Source: Flavobacteriales bacterium
GTDB lineage: Bacteria > Bacteroidota > Bacteroidia > Flavobacteriales_D > Sanyastnellaceae
Length of the DNA stretch: 64,000 nucleotides
Assembly (NCBI GenBank): GCA_947442505.1
Contig: CANEVR010000004.1
Span: forward strand, 1 to 64,000
Direction: 5' to 3'
In this document: positions 11,194 to 20,420 of the stretch, piece after piece
Position numbering within the stretch: the stretch's first letter is position 1
Layout: each line of letters opens with the position of its first letter
Made by a program: the position numbers and the translations under genes
The notes under the pieces: generated by a model
What the model saw: the letters and a program-made list of their open reading frames with translations, nothing else
Databases searched by the model: none
Told to the model about the DNA's origin: nothing

Positions 11194-12201
11194 TCAAAGA
11201 ATAACCGAGTGCGCATCAATGTCCTTCCTGTTAATGCCCAAATGGCTGACAAATCGAACTTTGTTAGGACCAAATGGAAAACACAATACTTCTTTTTGTT
11301 TCATTTCTTCAACAAATGCTGCGGCACCTTGCGGATCAATGGTTTCTGCAATGACAATGTTGGTTTGAACAGGGTAAACCGAAGAGATATTGGGATGTGT
11401 CAATAATATTTCTCCCAAATGCTTGGCATTTTGATGGTCATCTCGCAGTCGTTCAATGTTGTTTTTTAATGCAAATAGTCCCGCAGCGGCAATGATGCCC
11501 GCTTGACGCATACCGCCGCCCAAAGATTTTCTTCTTCTTCTGGCTCTTTCAATGAAATCTTTGTTTCCAAGTAATAATGATCCCACAGGAGCCCCTAACC
11601 CTTTGCTGAGGCAAATGCTGATTGAGTCAAAAGATTGTGCATATTCAACTGGTGAGATTCCAGTTTCTATCAAGGCATTGAATAATCTTGCACCGTCGCA
11701 ATGCAGTTTCAATCCGTATGTTTGGCAAACACTTTTTATTTTTTTGATTTCATTAAAATCCCAAATGGCACCACCACCTTTATTCATGGTGTCCTCGATG
11801 CACACCAGACTAGTCAAGGGTAGATGAATGTCATTTTTATTGTTGATGTTGGATACAACATCATCAGCCGTGAACATTCCAAAAGGCTTTTCTATCAAAC
11901 GCACACTGCAGCCTGAATTCAAAGCTATTCCACCACCTTCATAAATATAGATATGGGCCAGATTGGAGCAAATCACCTCATCACCCGGTTGGGTGTGAAC
12001 ATTGATGGCGATTTGATTGGTCTGGGTTCCTGAGCTGCAATACAACGCCGCTTCCATGCCAAACAATTCTGCTGCGTATTTCTGCAGCGCATTCACTGAT
12101 GGATCTTCACCAAACACATCATCACCAAGCGGAGCTTGAAACATGGCATCCTTCATTTCTTTTGAAGGAAGTGTGAATGTATCACTGCGTAAATCAAGCA
12201 T
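11194..12201 (-). CDS. ltaE: Low-specificity L-threonine aldolase
   Basis: The 335 aa protein is a PLP-dependent enzyme of fold type I that cleaves threonine or allo-threonine to glycine and acetaldehyde. The N-terminus MLDLRSDTFTLPSKEM, the GDDVFGEDPSV block and the PLP lysine K200 in CLSKGLGAPVGS are characteristic. It lies 1 bp after prfC on the same strand, so the two are probably co-transcribed. It converges with the SiaB-like gene with 16 bp between stops and no visible terminator. Confidence 0.93.
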   Translation of the reverse strand: MLDLRSDTFTLPSKEMKDAMFQAPLGDDVFGEDPSVNALQKYAAELFGMEAALYCSSGTQTNQIAINVHTQPGDEVICSNLAHIYIYEGGGIALNSGCSVRLIEKPFGMFTADDVVSNINNKNDIHLPLTSLVCIEDTMNKGGGAIWDFNEIKKIKSVCQTYGLKLHCDGARLFNALIETGISPVEYAQSFDSISICLSKGLGAPVGSLLLGNKDFIERARRRRKSLGGGMRQAGIIAAAGLFALKNNIERLRDDHQNAKHLGEILLTHPNISSVYPVQTNIVIAETIDPQGAAAFVEEMKQKEVLCFPFGPNKVRFVSHLGINRKDIDAHSVIL

Positions 12202-12202
12202 A

Positions 12203-13795
12203 TCAGTTGTTTTGTGTTTTGAACTCAGAGGTTAAGTGAAAGGTCAATTCGGGATAGTTGTTTTGTTCCATGTCCAAGATAAATTTACTTGGAGCCAAAT
12301 ACACATCATGCCCCTCTTTGTCAATCACCATATTGTTGCCTTTGATTCTTTTGAACTCTCCTAATTTGGCATCATCTGTTGATGTAATCCAGCAAGCTTT
12401 GTAAAATGCTTTGGTTTCAAAATCACACTTTGCACCATACTCATGTTCCAACCTGTATTTGATTACTTCAAATTGCAATTCACCAACGGTACCTACTACT
12501 TTCCTAGAACCTGGTTCTTGTAAAAACAATTGAGCTACCCCTTCTTCTGTGAGTTGACGTATACCTTTGTCCAGTTGCTTGGACTTCATCGGGTCTTTAT
12601 TGATAAGCTCTTTGAATATTTCAGGTGAGAAGTTGGGGATTCCGCGGTATTGGAAATTTTCTCCTTCAGTTAATGTATCTCCAATTTTAAAATTTCCGGT
12701 ATCATACAATCCAATGACATCGCCGGGATAGGCTTCTTCCACTGTGCTTTTGGCGGATGCCATAAAAGTTACAGGGTTGGGATATTTGAATTCCTTTGCC
12801 AAGCGGGTATGCTTGTAAAATTTATTTCTTTCAAAAACACCAGAGACCACGCGCAAGAAGGCGATACGATCGCGGTGACGAGGATCGATGTTGGCGTGAA
12901 TTTTAAATACAAACCCGCTGAATTTCTTTTCTTCAGGTGCTATAAATTTTATATCACTCTCCCTGCCTTTGGGATAGGGAGCAATCTCAATGAATTTATC
13001 CAAAAGCTCTTGAACCCCAAAATTGTTCATGGCTGATCCAAAGAAAACGGGAGCCAGCTCTCCATTGAGATAGCGTTCTGTATCAAATGGCTCATAGACC
13101 GAATCTATGAGCTCGATATCTTCTCTTAATTGCGCAGCATATTCTCCACAAAACTGATCAACCTTGGGGTCATTGATGTCATCAACAGATACCACTTCAT
13201 CGTTGATTTTTGTTTTCAGCGATTCAAATAAGTTTAATGCTTTGTCATAAATCTTGTAAACACCTTTGAATGAATACCCCTTGGAGATGGGCCATGATAA
13301 AGGTTGAACTTTGATGTCCAGCTTCTTTTCCACCTCATCCAATAGATCAAATGGATCTTGTCCTTCCAAGTCCATTTTGTTAATAAAGACAATCACGGGC
13401 GTGTTGCGCATTCTACAAACCTGCATCAGACGTTCAGTTTGTGACTCAACACCTTTGACACTATCGATAACCAGAATTACACTATCGACGGCTGTTAGAG
13501 TTCTGTATGTATCTTCTGCAAAATCTTTGTGACCGGGAGTGTCCAACAAATTAATTTGCATGCCGTTGTATTCAAAGACCATCACTGAAGTAGCTACAGA
13601 GATTCCTCTTTGTCGCTCAATCTCCATAAAATCGGAAGCGGCGGTTTTGGTAATCTTGTTGCTTTTTACCGCTCCTGCCGTTTGAATGGCACCTCCAAAT
13701 AACAATAACTTTTCTGTAAGGGTTGTCTTACCCGCATCCGGGTGAGAAATAATGGCAAAGGTCCTTCTGCGACCAATCTCTTGCAATCTGTCCAT
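12203..13795 (-). CDS. prfC: Peptide chain release factor 3
   Basis: The 530 aa translational GTPase removes RF1/RF2 from the ribosome after peptide release. The P-loop HPDAGKTT is at residues 18-25, followed by a switch region with [13 protein letters not shown], the G3 motif DTPGHKDF and the G4 motif NKMD. The C-terminal RF3 domain includes [19 protein letters not shown] perfect TATCTTTG element ends 4 bp before the ATG, which suggests a leaderless mRNA shared with ltaE. Confidence 0.96.
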   Translation of the reverse strand: MDRLQEIGRRRTFAIISHPDAGKTTLTEKLLLFGGAIQTAGAVKSNKITKTAASDFMEIERQRGISVATSVMVFEYNGMQINLLDTPGHKDFAEDTYRTLTAVDSVILVIDSVKGVESQTERLMQVCRMRNTPVIVFINKMDLEGQDPFDLLDEVEKKLDIKVQPLSWPISKGYSFKGVYKIYDKALNLFESLKTKINDEVVSVDDINDPKVDQFCGEYAAQLREDIELIDSVYEPFDTERYLNGELAPVFFGSAMNNFGVQELLDKFIEIAPYPKGRESDIKFIAPEEKKFSGFVFKIHANIDPRHRDRIAFLRVVSGVFERNKFYKHTRLAKEFKYPNPVTFMASAKSTVEEAYPGDVIGLYDTGNFKIGDTLTEGENFQYRGIPNFSPEIFKELINKDPMKSKQLDKGIRQLTEEGVAQLFLQEPGSRKVVGTVGELQFEVIKYRLEHEYGAKCDFETKAFYKACWITSTDDAKLGEFKRIKGNNMVIDKEGHDVYLAPSKFILDMEQNNYPELTFHLTSEFKTQNN

Positions 13796-13799
13796 TGGA

Positions 13800-13807
13800 C
13801 AAAGATA
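13800..13807 (-). promoter_or_regulatory. Minus-7 element of prfC
   Basis: TATCTTTG on the minus strand matches the Bacteroidota TAnnTTTG consensus and ends 4 bp from the prfC ATG. No convincing minus-33 TTTG lies at the expected distance. Confidence 0.5.
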
Positions 13808-13819
13808 AGCTTTCAGAAA

Positions 13820-15460
13820 TCATGTGAGTCGATACCGCTGCTCTTTATTTTTAAGATTGCTATTGTCTGTAAAGGTTATCAGTTGACGTTCAATCAATGG
13901 GGTTAAATAGGCTAGCTTGTTATTGCTCTGGTATGTTAATCCCAATACATCTTCTATCAATTCACGTCCTGATTTTGGACCTTCTTCGCAGGCTTGCAAA
14001 ATGCGAAGATGCTTTTCATTCAACGCTATTGACTTTAAGCGTTTTTGTTTTTTGGGTTGATAGCTTTTTCGTGATTCGTAAACGCCAAGTGTAGGTGTCA
14101 ATAGTTTTTGACCCTTTTCTTGAACGACCCAATTCAAATAGTCTTCTATTTTGGATGCCAAGTAGTAGGGTAGGTTGAGTAAAGTGAAACTTTTGCCATT
14201 GGGCGTAGTTATTTCATCTATCGTTATTCGGCCATCGTAGAATCTAACCGCCAAATGGATGGGCGATTGATCCATGAAGAGATGCAATGATCTTAATTTA
14301 CCGGTTGGTCCTGATTTTACCTCAATGGGAATAACATGTCCATTGTAATTAAAGACATAATCCAGTTCCGCCTCTGATTGCTTCTTGTTGCGTACCCAAA
14401 AGTTCAGTTGACTCAAACTTAATGTTTGTATCGATAACAATTCCTGACCAACCCAATGTTCGATCATGCGACCTTGATATTCATGTTGCATTTTAATACT
14501 ACCCAATAGATCTTTTTGAGCGCCTAAAAAATGGTTGACCATTCCAGTATCTATGAATTGAAAACGCGGAGTTTTTTGATGGTCTTGAATAATGGGTATG
14601 GTTGCAGCAGTTGTTGGATAAATCAATTGAACCAAATGCGTTTTTTCTAAGTCCCTTATCACTTCTGCGATGGCCTTGGAAGTGTAGTTGTTTTGTCCAA
14701 ATTTTTGAAATGAGGCTCTAAGTCCAGCCATTTTCATGGCCTGCGGTATGGCGTATTTGATTAATTGCAATTGAGGTAAATTCTTGACATATCGTTCGGC
14801 ATCGTGGAAATAGGACTGTATGAGACCATCGTATATTTTCTTGAGCGCTGTGAGGTCTTTGGTTTCTTGATATACTTTGATTACTTCCGGCATTCCCCCA
14901 ATAATGGCAAATGAATGAAATGCATGAAAGAGACTGTCTTGTGCGAAGGAGGGCATGGGTATGGTATGAAACACCTCATAATGTTGATTCATATCCATGG
15001 CCATCAAGTATTCTTCAAAATTGAAAGGTCTAAGAACTTTGAATTCAACACGACCTACTGGAAAATGCAATGACTTTCCCATGATGGTTTCCAGCATGCT
15101 GCCTGCGGTAATCACGCAAAGCTCAGGTAGGTCTTCCATAAAATACCGAAGTCGGTTCAACATTTCAGGCATTTCTTGAATTTCATCAATAAACAAGAGG
15201 GTGTCTTTCATTTTTTGCAAAGACATTTTTTTCTCTAAGAATATTCTGGTAACCAATTCATTGATGTCATATTCCTTTTTAAAGAGAGCTGCATCCCTGT
15301 TGTTTTCTAAATTGAGGTAGATGTATTGATTGAATTGTTTGCCAAAGGCATTTATAGCTGTCGTTTTCCCAACTTGTCGAGCACCTCTGATGATTAAGGG
15401 TTTTCTCCATTTCGAAAAACGCCATTCCTCTAATTCCTTTAAAACTCTTCTTTGAAACAT
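13820..15460 (-). CDS. AAA_14/DUF4143 ATPase with C-terminal extension
   Basis: The 546 aa protein has an AAA_14 domain with Walker A GARQVGKTT (residues 26-34) and Walker B LLFIDEIQEMP near 88-98. A DUF4143 region follows, with a nuclease-like ELDYVFNYNGHVIPIEVKSG segment near 365-385. The last ~90 residues form a basic linker and a probable winged-helix end, so it is longer than the common 380-480 aa members. Such ATPases are abundant in Bacteroidota and their job is unknown. A 33-bp-period repeat lies just upstream and may be its operator. Confidence 0.8.
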   Translation of the reverse strand: MFQRRVLKELEEWRFSKWRKPLIIRGARQVGKTTAINAFGKQFNQYIYLNLENNRDAALFKKEYDINELVTRIFLEKKMSLQKMKDTLLFIDEIQEMPEMLNRLRYFMEDLPELCVITAGSMLETIMGKSLHFPVGRVEFKVLRPFNFEEYLMAMDMNQHYEVFHTIPMPSFAQDSLFHAFHSFAIIGGMPEVIKVYQETKDLTALKKIYDGLIQSYFHDAERYVKNLPQLQLIKYAIPQAMKMAGLRASFQKFGQNNYTSKAIAEVIRDLEKTHLVQLIYPTTAATIPIIQDHQKTPRFQFIDTGMVNHFLGAQKDLLGSIKMQHEYQGRMIEHWVGQELLSIQTLSLSQLNFWVRNKKQSEAELDYVFNYNGHVIPIEVKSGPTGKLRSLHLFMDQSPIHLAVRFYDGRITIDEITTPNGKSFTLLNLPYYLASKIEDYLNWVVQEKGQKLLTPTLGVYESRKSYQPKKQKRLKSIALNEKHLRILQACEEGPKSGRELIEDVLGLTYQSNNKLAYLTPLIERQLITFTDNSNLKNKEQRYRLT

Positions 15461-15464
15461 GCTG

Positions 15465-15472
15465 CAAATTTA
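15465..15472 (-). promoter_or_regulatory. Minus-7 element of the AAA_14 ATPase
   Basis: TAAATTTG on the minus strand ends 4 bp before the ATG. The three repeats at 15484-15566 lie directly upstream, where a regulator would control it. Confidence 0.5.
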
Positions 15473-15483
15473 TAAAAAATTCT

Positions 15484-15566
15484 CAAAGTAAGGGTTATTT
15501 TTTATGAATTTAGATTCAAAGTAAGGGTTATTTTTAATTGAAATCATCCCAAAGTCAGGGTAATTT
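15484..15566. repeat. Three 33-bp-period direct repeats
   Basis: CAAAGTAAGGGTTATTTTT occurs at 15484 and 15517. A diverged copy, CAAAGTCAGGGTAATTT, is at 15550. The copies start exactly 33 bp apart, about three helical turns. They fill the divergent intergenic space between the AAA_14 ATPase gene and cutC, which suggests a multi-site operator. Confidence 0.75.
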
Positions 15567-15592
15567 AGAGCATGATTGGATTTGAAAGTCGT

Positions 15593-15600
15593 TATATTTG
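15593..15600 (+). promoter_or_regulatory. Minus-7 element of cutC
   Basis: TATATTTG ends 3 bp before the cutC ATG at 15604, so transcription would start at or near the start codon. Confidence 0.5.
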
Positions 15601-15603
15601 AGC

Positions 15604-16311
15604 ATGAAGAAAAAACTGGAAGTGATTGCCACTGATGTGGTTCATGTATTGGAGGCCAATAAATTAGGTGTAGATCGCATAGAGTTGTGCAGTGCTTTAT
15701 CTGCGGATGGGTTGTCTCCCAGCCATGGTATGGTTAAATGGGCGGTCGATCATGCTCAGGTGCCCGTTATGGTTATGATTCGTCCAAGAGAAGGGGATTT
15801 TATTTATAATGATCAGGAGTTAGAAGTGATGCTTGATGAGGTAAGTTGGGCCAAAACTTGTGGAGCAGAAGGGATTGTAGTTGGAGTTTTAACATCAGAT
15901 AATCAAGTCAACATTCCGGCCATGAAGCGCATTGTTCAATTGTCTTACCCTATGGAAGTCACTTTTCATCGTGCGATTGATGTGGTGATGGATCCTTTGA
16001 AATCTTTGGAGGAGATTATTGATTTGGGGTGCACACGCATTTTAACCTCCGGACAGCAATCCTCTTGTATTGATGGGAAGGATTTGATACTTCAATTGCA
16101 GCACAAGGCTGAGGATAGAATTGTTATTATGGCGGGAGCAGGAATTAACGCCAATACCATTGATAAGATTTGTTGTAATGAAATCGCTGAGTATCATATG
16201 AGTGGATTAAATAGAATGGAGCCTTGCAATAAACAAGAATTGGTCTTTGGCACATCAATGGTTTCGCGGGTATCTGATATTAGTCAAGTATTGGCAAAGT
16301 TGCGGGCATAA
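15604..16311 (+). CDS. cutC: CutC family protein
   Basis: The 235 aa TIM-barrel protein of the CutC family opens with KLEVIATDVVHVLEANKLGVDRIELC and has the family block VTFHRAIDVV near residue 120. CutC has been linked to copper tolerance, but its biochemical reaction is not firmly known. The ATG at 15604 is preferred over TTG at 15598 because it matches family N-termini. It converges with rplS across a shared bidirectional terminator. Confidence 0.93.
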   Translation: MKKKLEVIATDVVHVLEANKLGVDRIELCSALSADGLSPSHGMVKWAVDHAQVPVMVMIRPREGDFIYNDQELEVMLDEVSWAKTCGAEGIVVGVLTSDNQVNIPAMKRIVQLSYPMEVTFHRAIDVVMDPLKSLEEIIDLGCTRILTSGQQSSCIDGKDLILQLQHKAEDRIVIMAGAGINANTIDKICCNEIAEYHMSGLNRMEPCNKQELVFGTSMVSRVSDISQVLAKLRA

Positions 16312-16312
16312 A

Positions 16313-16336
16313 AAAAGCCTCCCAAAGGAGGCTTTT
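16313..16336. terminator. Bidirectional terminator between cutC and rplS
   Basis: AAAAGCCTCC and GGAGGCTTTT form a 10-bp stem with a CAAA loop. A-runs and T-runs on both sides let it serve cutC (plus strand) and rplS (minus strand). Confidence 0.9.
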
Positions 16337-16354
16337 AAATATTTGCTTTGTTCA

Positions 16355-16714
16355 TTAGTGTTGAACAGGTGCTTTTCTTTCTTGGATACGGCTAGCTTTA
16401 CCAGTCAATTTACGCAAGTAGAAAATACGCGCTCTACGAACCTTACCACGCTTATTCACTTCAATGGTTTCAATGAAGGGAGTATTGATTGGGAAAATAC
16501 GCTCTACACCAACACCACCACTCATTTTACGGATAGTGAAAGTTTCAGTAGAACCTGTTCCACGACGCTGAATAACAACACCGGTAAAGGTTTGTGGACG
16601 CTCTTTGTTTCCTTCTTTAATCTTGTAAGTAACAGATATGGTGTCACCTGCTTGAAATGGCGTGAATTCACGTGCAGGATTCAATTGCTTTTCTAATTCT
16701 TTGATGCGGTTCAT
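16355..16714 (-). CDS. rplS: 50S ribosomal protein L19
   Basis: The 119 aa protein has the L19 core [39 protein letters not shown] and [20 protein letters not shown]. It sits at the interface of the two ribosomal subunits. Here it is alone, away from rimM and rpsP, which it often joins in other bacteria; those two are 21 kb away. It has a textbook promoter. Confidence 0.98.
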   Translation of the reverse strand: MNRIKELEKQLNPAREFTPFQAGDTISVTYKIKEGNKERPQTFTGVVIQRRGTGSTETFTIRKMSGGVGVERIFPINTPFIETIEVNKRGKVRRARIFYLRKLTGKASRIQERKAPVQH

Positions 16715-16744
16715 GACGTACTTTTTTTAACCTTTTAAGGGTTG

Positions 16745-16775
16745 CAAATATAAACTTAAACTCAGAATTTCCAAA
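16745..16775 (-). promoter_or_regulatory. Consensus Bacteroidota promoter of rplS
   Basis: On the minus strand, TTTG (16772-16775), a 19-bp spacer and TATATTTG (16745-16752) match the TTTG/TAnnTTTG consensus exactly. The leader to the ATG is about 25-30 nt. Confidence 0.85.
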
Positions 16776-16782
16776 ACCTTTT

Positions 16783-17769
16783 TTACTTTAATGTAAATTT
16801 TATTGGAACAGTCATTTTAACCTTCACCGGTTTTCCATTTTGGTATCCAGGTTCAAAGCGTTTCAAAGATCTTACTGCTTTGATGGCTTCTCGCTCAAGA
16901 CCAGCTCCGTCTTTGACTCCTCGGATGACTTTTACATCTTCTACATAGCCTTCTTTGTTTACAACAAACTGGACATAAACTGTTCCTTGTATGTTGTTTT
17001 CTTTTTCGATTTCAGGGTAATGTGTCAGTCGTGCAATGGCCATTTGAACATCCCCGTCACTGTATTTGGGCATTTGTTCTACCATTGTCAGGGGCTCTTC
17101 TGTATTGGGCTCAACAGGAATCACTAGTCCCTCATCCTTGACTGGGGATATGGTATCAGATGGTATTTCATTGAAAAGCGCGTTTGGTCCTGTCTTTTTG
17201 GGTTCTAGACTTGGAGCTGATGTCCATGATCGAACGAAATTCTTTTGGTATTCTGCCCAAGCTTCTTGTGTGGTGATTTTTTTGTATTCTCCTGAAGCGA
17301 AAACCTTTGCAAAAATCTCGAAATTCTCGACACTTTGAAATCCTGTAATGGGGGCAATTGGATTCAGGGCCTCATCAAAGAAAATTAAAGTAGGGTAGGC
17401 GTTGACTCCTAGATTCATGGTTAGTTCATGAACACCATTTCTTCCCATTGTACCGGGTTTGAAATCTGGGTTTTTATAGGTTTTGCCTTTGAATACAACA
17501 GAATCCCCTGATTCAGCATCAAATTTCACGCAGTAGAAATGCTCGTTCATGTATTTCACCACGTCTGGATGGGTGAAAGTCTGATTGGACATCATTTTAC
17601 ATGGTCCGCACCATTGCGTGTAGACATCAACCATCACCACGCGTGGTTCCTTGGCTTCAGCTGCTTCTAGTTCATCGATTTTCATCCAATGAATTTTCTC
17701 TTGAGCAAAAGAAAATTGTCCCCACAAAAGCAGGGACAATAAGTAAGTTATTTTTTTCATGTTTTTCAA
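16783..17769 (-). CDS. Secreted thioredoxin-like protein fused to a TonB C-terminal domain
   Basis: The 328 aa product has a signal peptide (cleavage after SFAQ, residue 23) and a thioredoxin-like domain with the redox motif WCGPC at residues 53-57 (Cys54 and Cys57). A Pro/Glu-rich linker follows, then a TonB C-terminal domain around 240-328 (NIQGTVYVQFVVNKEGYV, LKRFEPGYQNGKPVKVKM). It would act in the periplasm, perhaps reducing a partner linked to a TonB-dependent system. ATG at 17760 is an alternative start. Its start abuts the end of the peptide transporter gene with no gap, implying one operon. Confidence 0.85.
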   Translation of the reverse strand: MKNMKKITYLLSLLLWGQFSFAQEKIHWMKIDELEAAEAKEPRVVMVDVYTQWCGPCKMMSNQTFTHPDVVKYMNEHFYCVKFDAESGDSVVFKGKTYKNPDFKPGTMGRNGVHELTMNLGVNAYPTLIFFDEALNPIAPITGFQSVENFEIFAKVFASGEYKKITTQEAWAEYQKNFVRSWTSAPSLEPKKTGPNALFNEIPSDTISPVKDEGLVIPVEPNTEEPLTMVEQMPKYSDGDVQMAIARLTHYPEIEKENNIQGTVYVQFVVNKEGYVEDVKVIRGVKDGAGLEREAIKAVRSLKRFEPGYQNGKPVKVKMTVPIKFTLK

Positions 17770-19488
17770 TTATCTCACACCATTCATCATGGTCAACAAT
17801 TTCTTGGATAACACAAATAGTACCAAAGATGCTGCACCGGCCATGAAAACAAAGAGCATGAAAAAGTCATACAAGGTATCGATTTCAAATCCGATAAAAT
17901 GTTTCGTGTTTTTCAAAGTAGAAGTTTCCAAAGTTTTTTGAATCTCCTCTTTTGCTGCAACATCTTTTACATTGGCCATTTGGATTTTTTCCATGGCGAT
18001 GGCAGGAACATCAGAAATAATCGCCGCTTTTGATTTGTCAAATTCAGCAGGAAGCAATTGAACATTGTTTTTGGTTTGAAGGTCTTCCACCAAAGTGATG
18101 GCAATTACGGGCTCTGGATATAATGCACTCAAAGTACCAGCGAATTTATTGGCGGCTGAAGTTGAAAGGAACCAAACGCCCATAAGAAGAGACGCAAATT
18201 TGACAGGTGCCAATTTGTTCACCATTGAAAGTCCAATAGGGGATAAACAAAGTTCACCTAGCGTATGAATGGTGTAAAGACTGACGAGCCACATCATGCT
18301 TACTTTGACTCCTGGTTGTAAATCTTTTACACCAAAGGCAATCACCAAGTATCCAATGGCCAATAGGAATAGACCTACCGATTGTTTGTAAGGAGAAGCT
18401 GGCTCCATGTTTCTTTTGCCCATTACTCCCCACAACCAAACGAAAATGGGAGCGAAGATGACGATAGCGATGGCATTGATACTTTGGAAGTAAGAAGCAG
18501 GGATGATTTTATTCATCACCGTTCTGTTGGTTTGTTCTTCTGCAAAATAGGTCAAGGATGCACCTGCTTGTTCAAAGGCTGACCAGAAGAAAATCACGAA
18601 GAAGGCAACAATATAGATCACCCAAATTCTTTCTTTTTCAACTTTTGATAGTGTTGGATCAGAAATGATGAATCCTGGCGCTGCAATGGTCAAAGAGAAG
18701 ATAAAACTTCCAATGATGTCCATTTCTGCGAATTTGAAGAAAATTAAAAATAAACCGACGAAAACAGATCCCCAAACAATCATTGATTTCGATGATACAG
18801 GTGCTGTTGAATCTTCCTTTTTCTCTTGGCGTGCGTTGTTGGGTTTTTCTCCAATTTGAACACCTTCAGGTGTGACGATGTATTTGTTTTTTAAAGAGAT
18901 GAATAAAATTAAACTCAATATCATACCAAAACAAGCGGCTAGGAATCCCCATCTGAAATCTCCTGGATTTCCGGTATCTCCCAAGTATCCGCAAAGCAGC
19001 GGAGCAATGAATGCGCCTAGGTTGATACCCATGTAAAAAATAGTGAAAGCCGAATCGACACGCTTGTCGCCTTCAGGATACAACTGTCCCACCATGGTTG
19101 AGATGTTGGGTTTGAAGAAACCATTTCCAAAAATCAAGAAACCCAATCCAGTGTACATGATCATGGATGCCATATCCACCTGTGTATAAAAAGTGCCAGC
19201 CAAGAACATAAAGAACTGACCAATGGCCATCAAAATACCACCGATAATGATGGATTTTCTATTTCCCCAATAACGGTCGGCCATGTAGCCTCCAATCAAT
19301 GGCGTTAAGTATACCAATCCAGTGTAACTACCATAAATCTCGGAACCAAAAGACTTATCAAATAAGAGTGCTTTGGTCATGAAAAGCACGAAAAGTGCGC
19401 GCATTCCATAGTAAGAGAATCTTTCCCACATCTCTGTAACGAACAATACGTACAATCCTTTGGGGTGACCATTTTGTGTTGCTGACAT
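17770..19488 (-). CDS. Proton-dependent oligopeptide transporter (POT/PTR2, MFS)
   Basis: The 572 aa inner-membrane protein has the POT signatures EMWERFSYYGMRALFVLFM near residues 15-33, GGYMADRYWGNRKSIIIGG around 71-89 and FTIFYMGINLGAFIAPLLCG. These transporters import di- and tripeptides with protons. A long hydrophilic segment rich in Lys, Ala and Glu separates the last two membrane helices (about residues 450-530). It has its own promoter and is followed directly by the thioredoxin-TonB gene. Confidence 0.93.
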   Translation of the reverse strand: MSATQNGHPKGLYVLFVTEMWERFSYYGMRALFVLFMTKALLFDKSFGSEIYGSYTGLVYLTPLIGGYMADRYWGNRKSIIIGGILMAIGQFFMFLAGTFYTQVDMASMIMYTGLGFLIFGNGFFKPNISTMVGQLYPEGDKRVDSAFTIFYMGINLGAFIAPLLCGYLGDTGNPGDFRWGFLAACFGMILSLILFISLKNKYIVTPEGVQIGEKPNNARQEKKEDSTAPVSSKSMIVWGSVFVGLFLIFFKFAEMDIIGSFIFSLTIAAPGFIISDPTLSKVEKERIWVIYIVAFFVIFFWSAFEQAGASLTYFAEEQTNRTVMNKIIPASYFQSINAIAIVIFAPIFVWLWGVMGKRNMEPASPYKQSVGLFLLAIGYLVIAFGVKDLQPGVKVSMMWLVSLYTIHTLGELCLSPIGLSMVNKLAPVKFASLLMGVWFLSTSAANKFAGTLSALYPEPVIAITLVEDLQTKNNVQLLPAEFDKSKAAIISDVPAIAMEKIQMANVKDVAAKEEIQKTLETSTLKNTKHFIGFEIDTLYDFFMLFVFMAGAASLVLFVLSKKLLTMMNGVR

Positions 19489-19507
19489 AATAATTTTATT
19501 GTTTTTT

Positions 19508-19537
19508 CAAATATAACCAATTTCGATGAGTAGCAAA
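19508..19537 (-). promoter_or_regulatory. Promoter of the peptide transporter operon
   Basis: On the minus strand, TTTG (19534-19537), an 18-bp spacer and TATATTTG (19508-19515). The minus-33 element borders the terminator of the upstream starch operon. Confidence 0.7.
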
Positions 19538-19541
19538 AAAA

Positions 19542-19566
19542 GAGGCTGTCCTTTTGAGACAGCCTC
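19542..19566 (-). terminator. Terminator of the starch locus
   Basis: GAGGCTGTC and GACAGCCTC form a 9-bp stem. In the minus direction it is followed by seven T residues, ending the amylase-SusC-SusD transcript. Confidence 0.88.
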
Positions 19567-19588
19567 GTGCAATAATTTTCGTCAAAAA

Positions 19589-20419
19589 TTAATTACAGTT
19601 CAATATCGCATATTTGGTCGTAACAGGAGGAACCGGCAGGTAACCTGGCTTTACTACATAAAACCAAATTTCTTGAACATTAGCACCATTGGTAGCGAAG
19701 AATTCACTTGGTACTATGGTCAATCTAAATTTACCGGGCTCAGATGCCAAAGGCTCCATTTTTAATGCAGGATTGTTGGTTACATCCGCAGGTTGAGATA
19801 CCGGGAAAATGTTGATACCGGAACGAGCGGCCATGTATAAGTAACAATCATCAGCACCTAGATTTTGAAGGTTGGTATTTGTTTCTTTGCTGTTGTCATA
19901 AGTAATGGTGAAGAAATCATCGATGCGAGAGGCTTCAGGAAAGTAGCAGAATTTATCAGCGCATAGTGCAGGTAAAATGTCGATACGTAAGTCCTCGGTT
20001 TTGGCCTCACCAACGCCGTCGCTGCCAAAAGCATTGCCATTGTCCAATTTGGCCAAACAAGAGATTCCTTTGCTATACAAATCCAATGGTGTGCAATTGT
20101 AAAATGATGTAGGTACTATTTTTATGGAATAAATCATACCACTCACTCTTTTTAATTTCATGCATTCATTGGAATTTCCCCATTCCCCGTTTCCGCAGGC
20201 TGGTCCTGCAGGACTCCAGGTCCACATGTACACTTCGTCCTTAACCTCGGGGTGGGCTTCGAGCATGTGCTTTAAACCATTTGAAGTGGATTTACTGATG
20301 TCAATGTAGATGGTAACAGAATCATTGGCATTGGTGGGAGAAGGCAATACAAAAGCTGCTTGTGACCATGCCGAGCAGGTCAATACCATCATTGTAATGA
20401 AAGACAATATTTTTTTCAT
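19589..20419 (-). CDS. SusE/F-like secreted glycan-binding protein (two repeated domains)
   Basis: The 276 aa product has a signal peptide (MKKILSFITMMVLTCSAWSQ) but no lipobox cysteine in the usual place. It contains two related ~120 aa domains. Each opens with a P-x-D-x-x-T/I-T-I-x-Y/D strand pattern and ends in an IVPxxF motif (IKIVPTSFYN and LTIVPSEFFA). The N-terminal domain of the nearby amylase shows the same pattern (IVITPQTFYN), so this is probably a carbohydrate-binding module shared across the locus. It is last in the operon, the position of surface glycan-binding SusE/SusF proteins. Function is inferred from context. Confidence 0.65.
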   Translation of the reverse strand: MKKILSFITMMVLTCSAWSQAAFVLPSPTNANDSVTIYIDISKSTSNGLKHMLEAHPEVKDEVYMWTWSPAGPACGNGEWGNSNECMKLKRVSGMIYSIKIVPTSFYNCTPLDLYSKGISCLAKLDNGNAFGSDGVGEAKTEDLRIDILPALCADKFCYFPEASRIDDFFTITYDNSKETNTNLQNLGADDCYLYMAARSGINIFPVSQPADVTNNPALKMEPLASEPGKFRLTIVPSEFFATNGANVQEIWFYVVKPGYLPVPPVTTKYAILNCN

Positions 20420-20420
20420 C

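Noticed and set aside
15484-15566. Short CRISPR array
   Set aside because: Only three units of 17-19 bp with 14-16 bp gaps, no cas genes, and repeats much too short.
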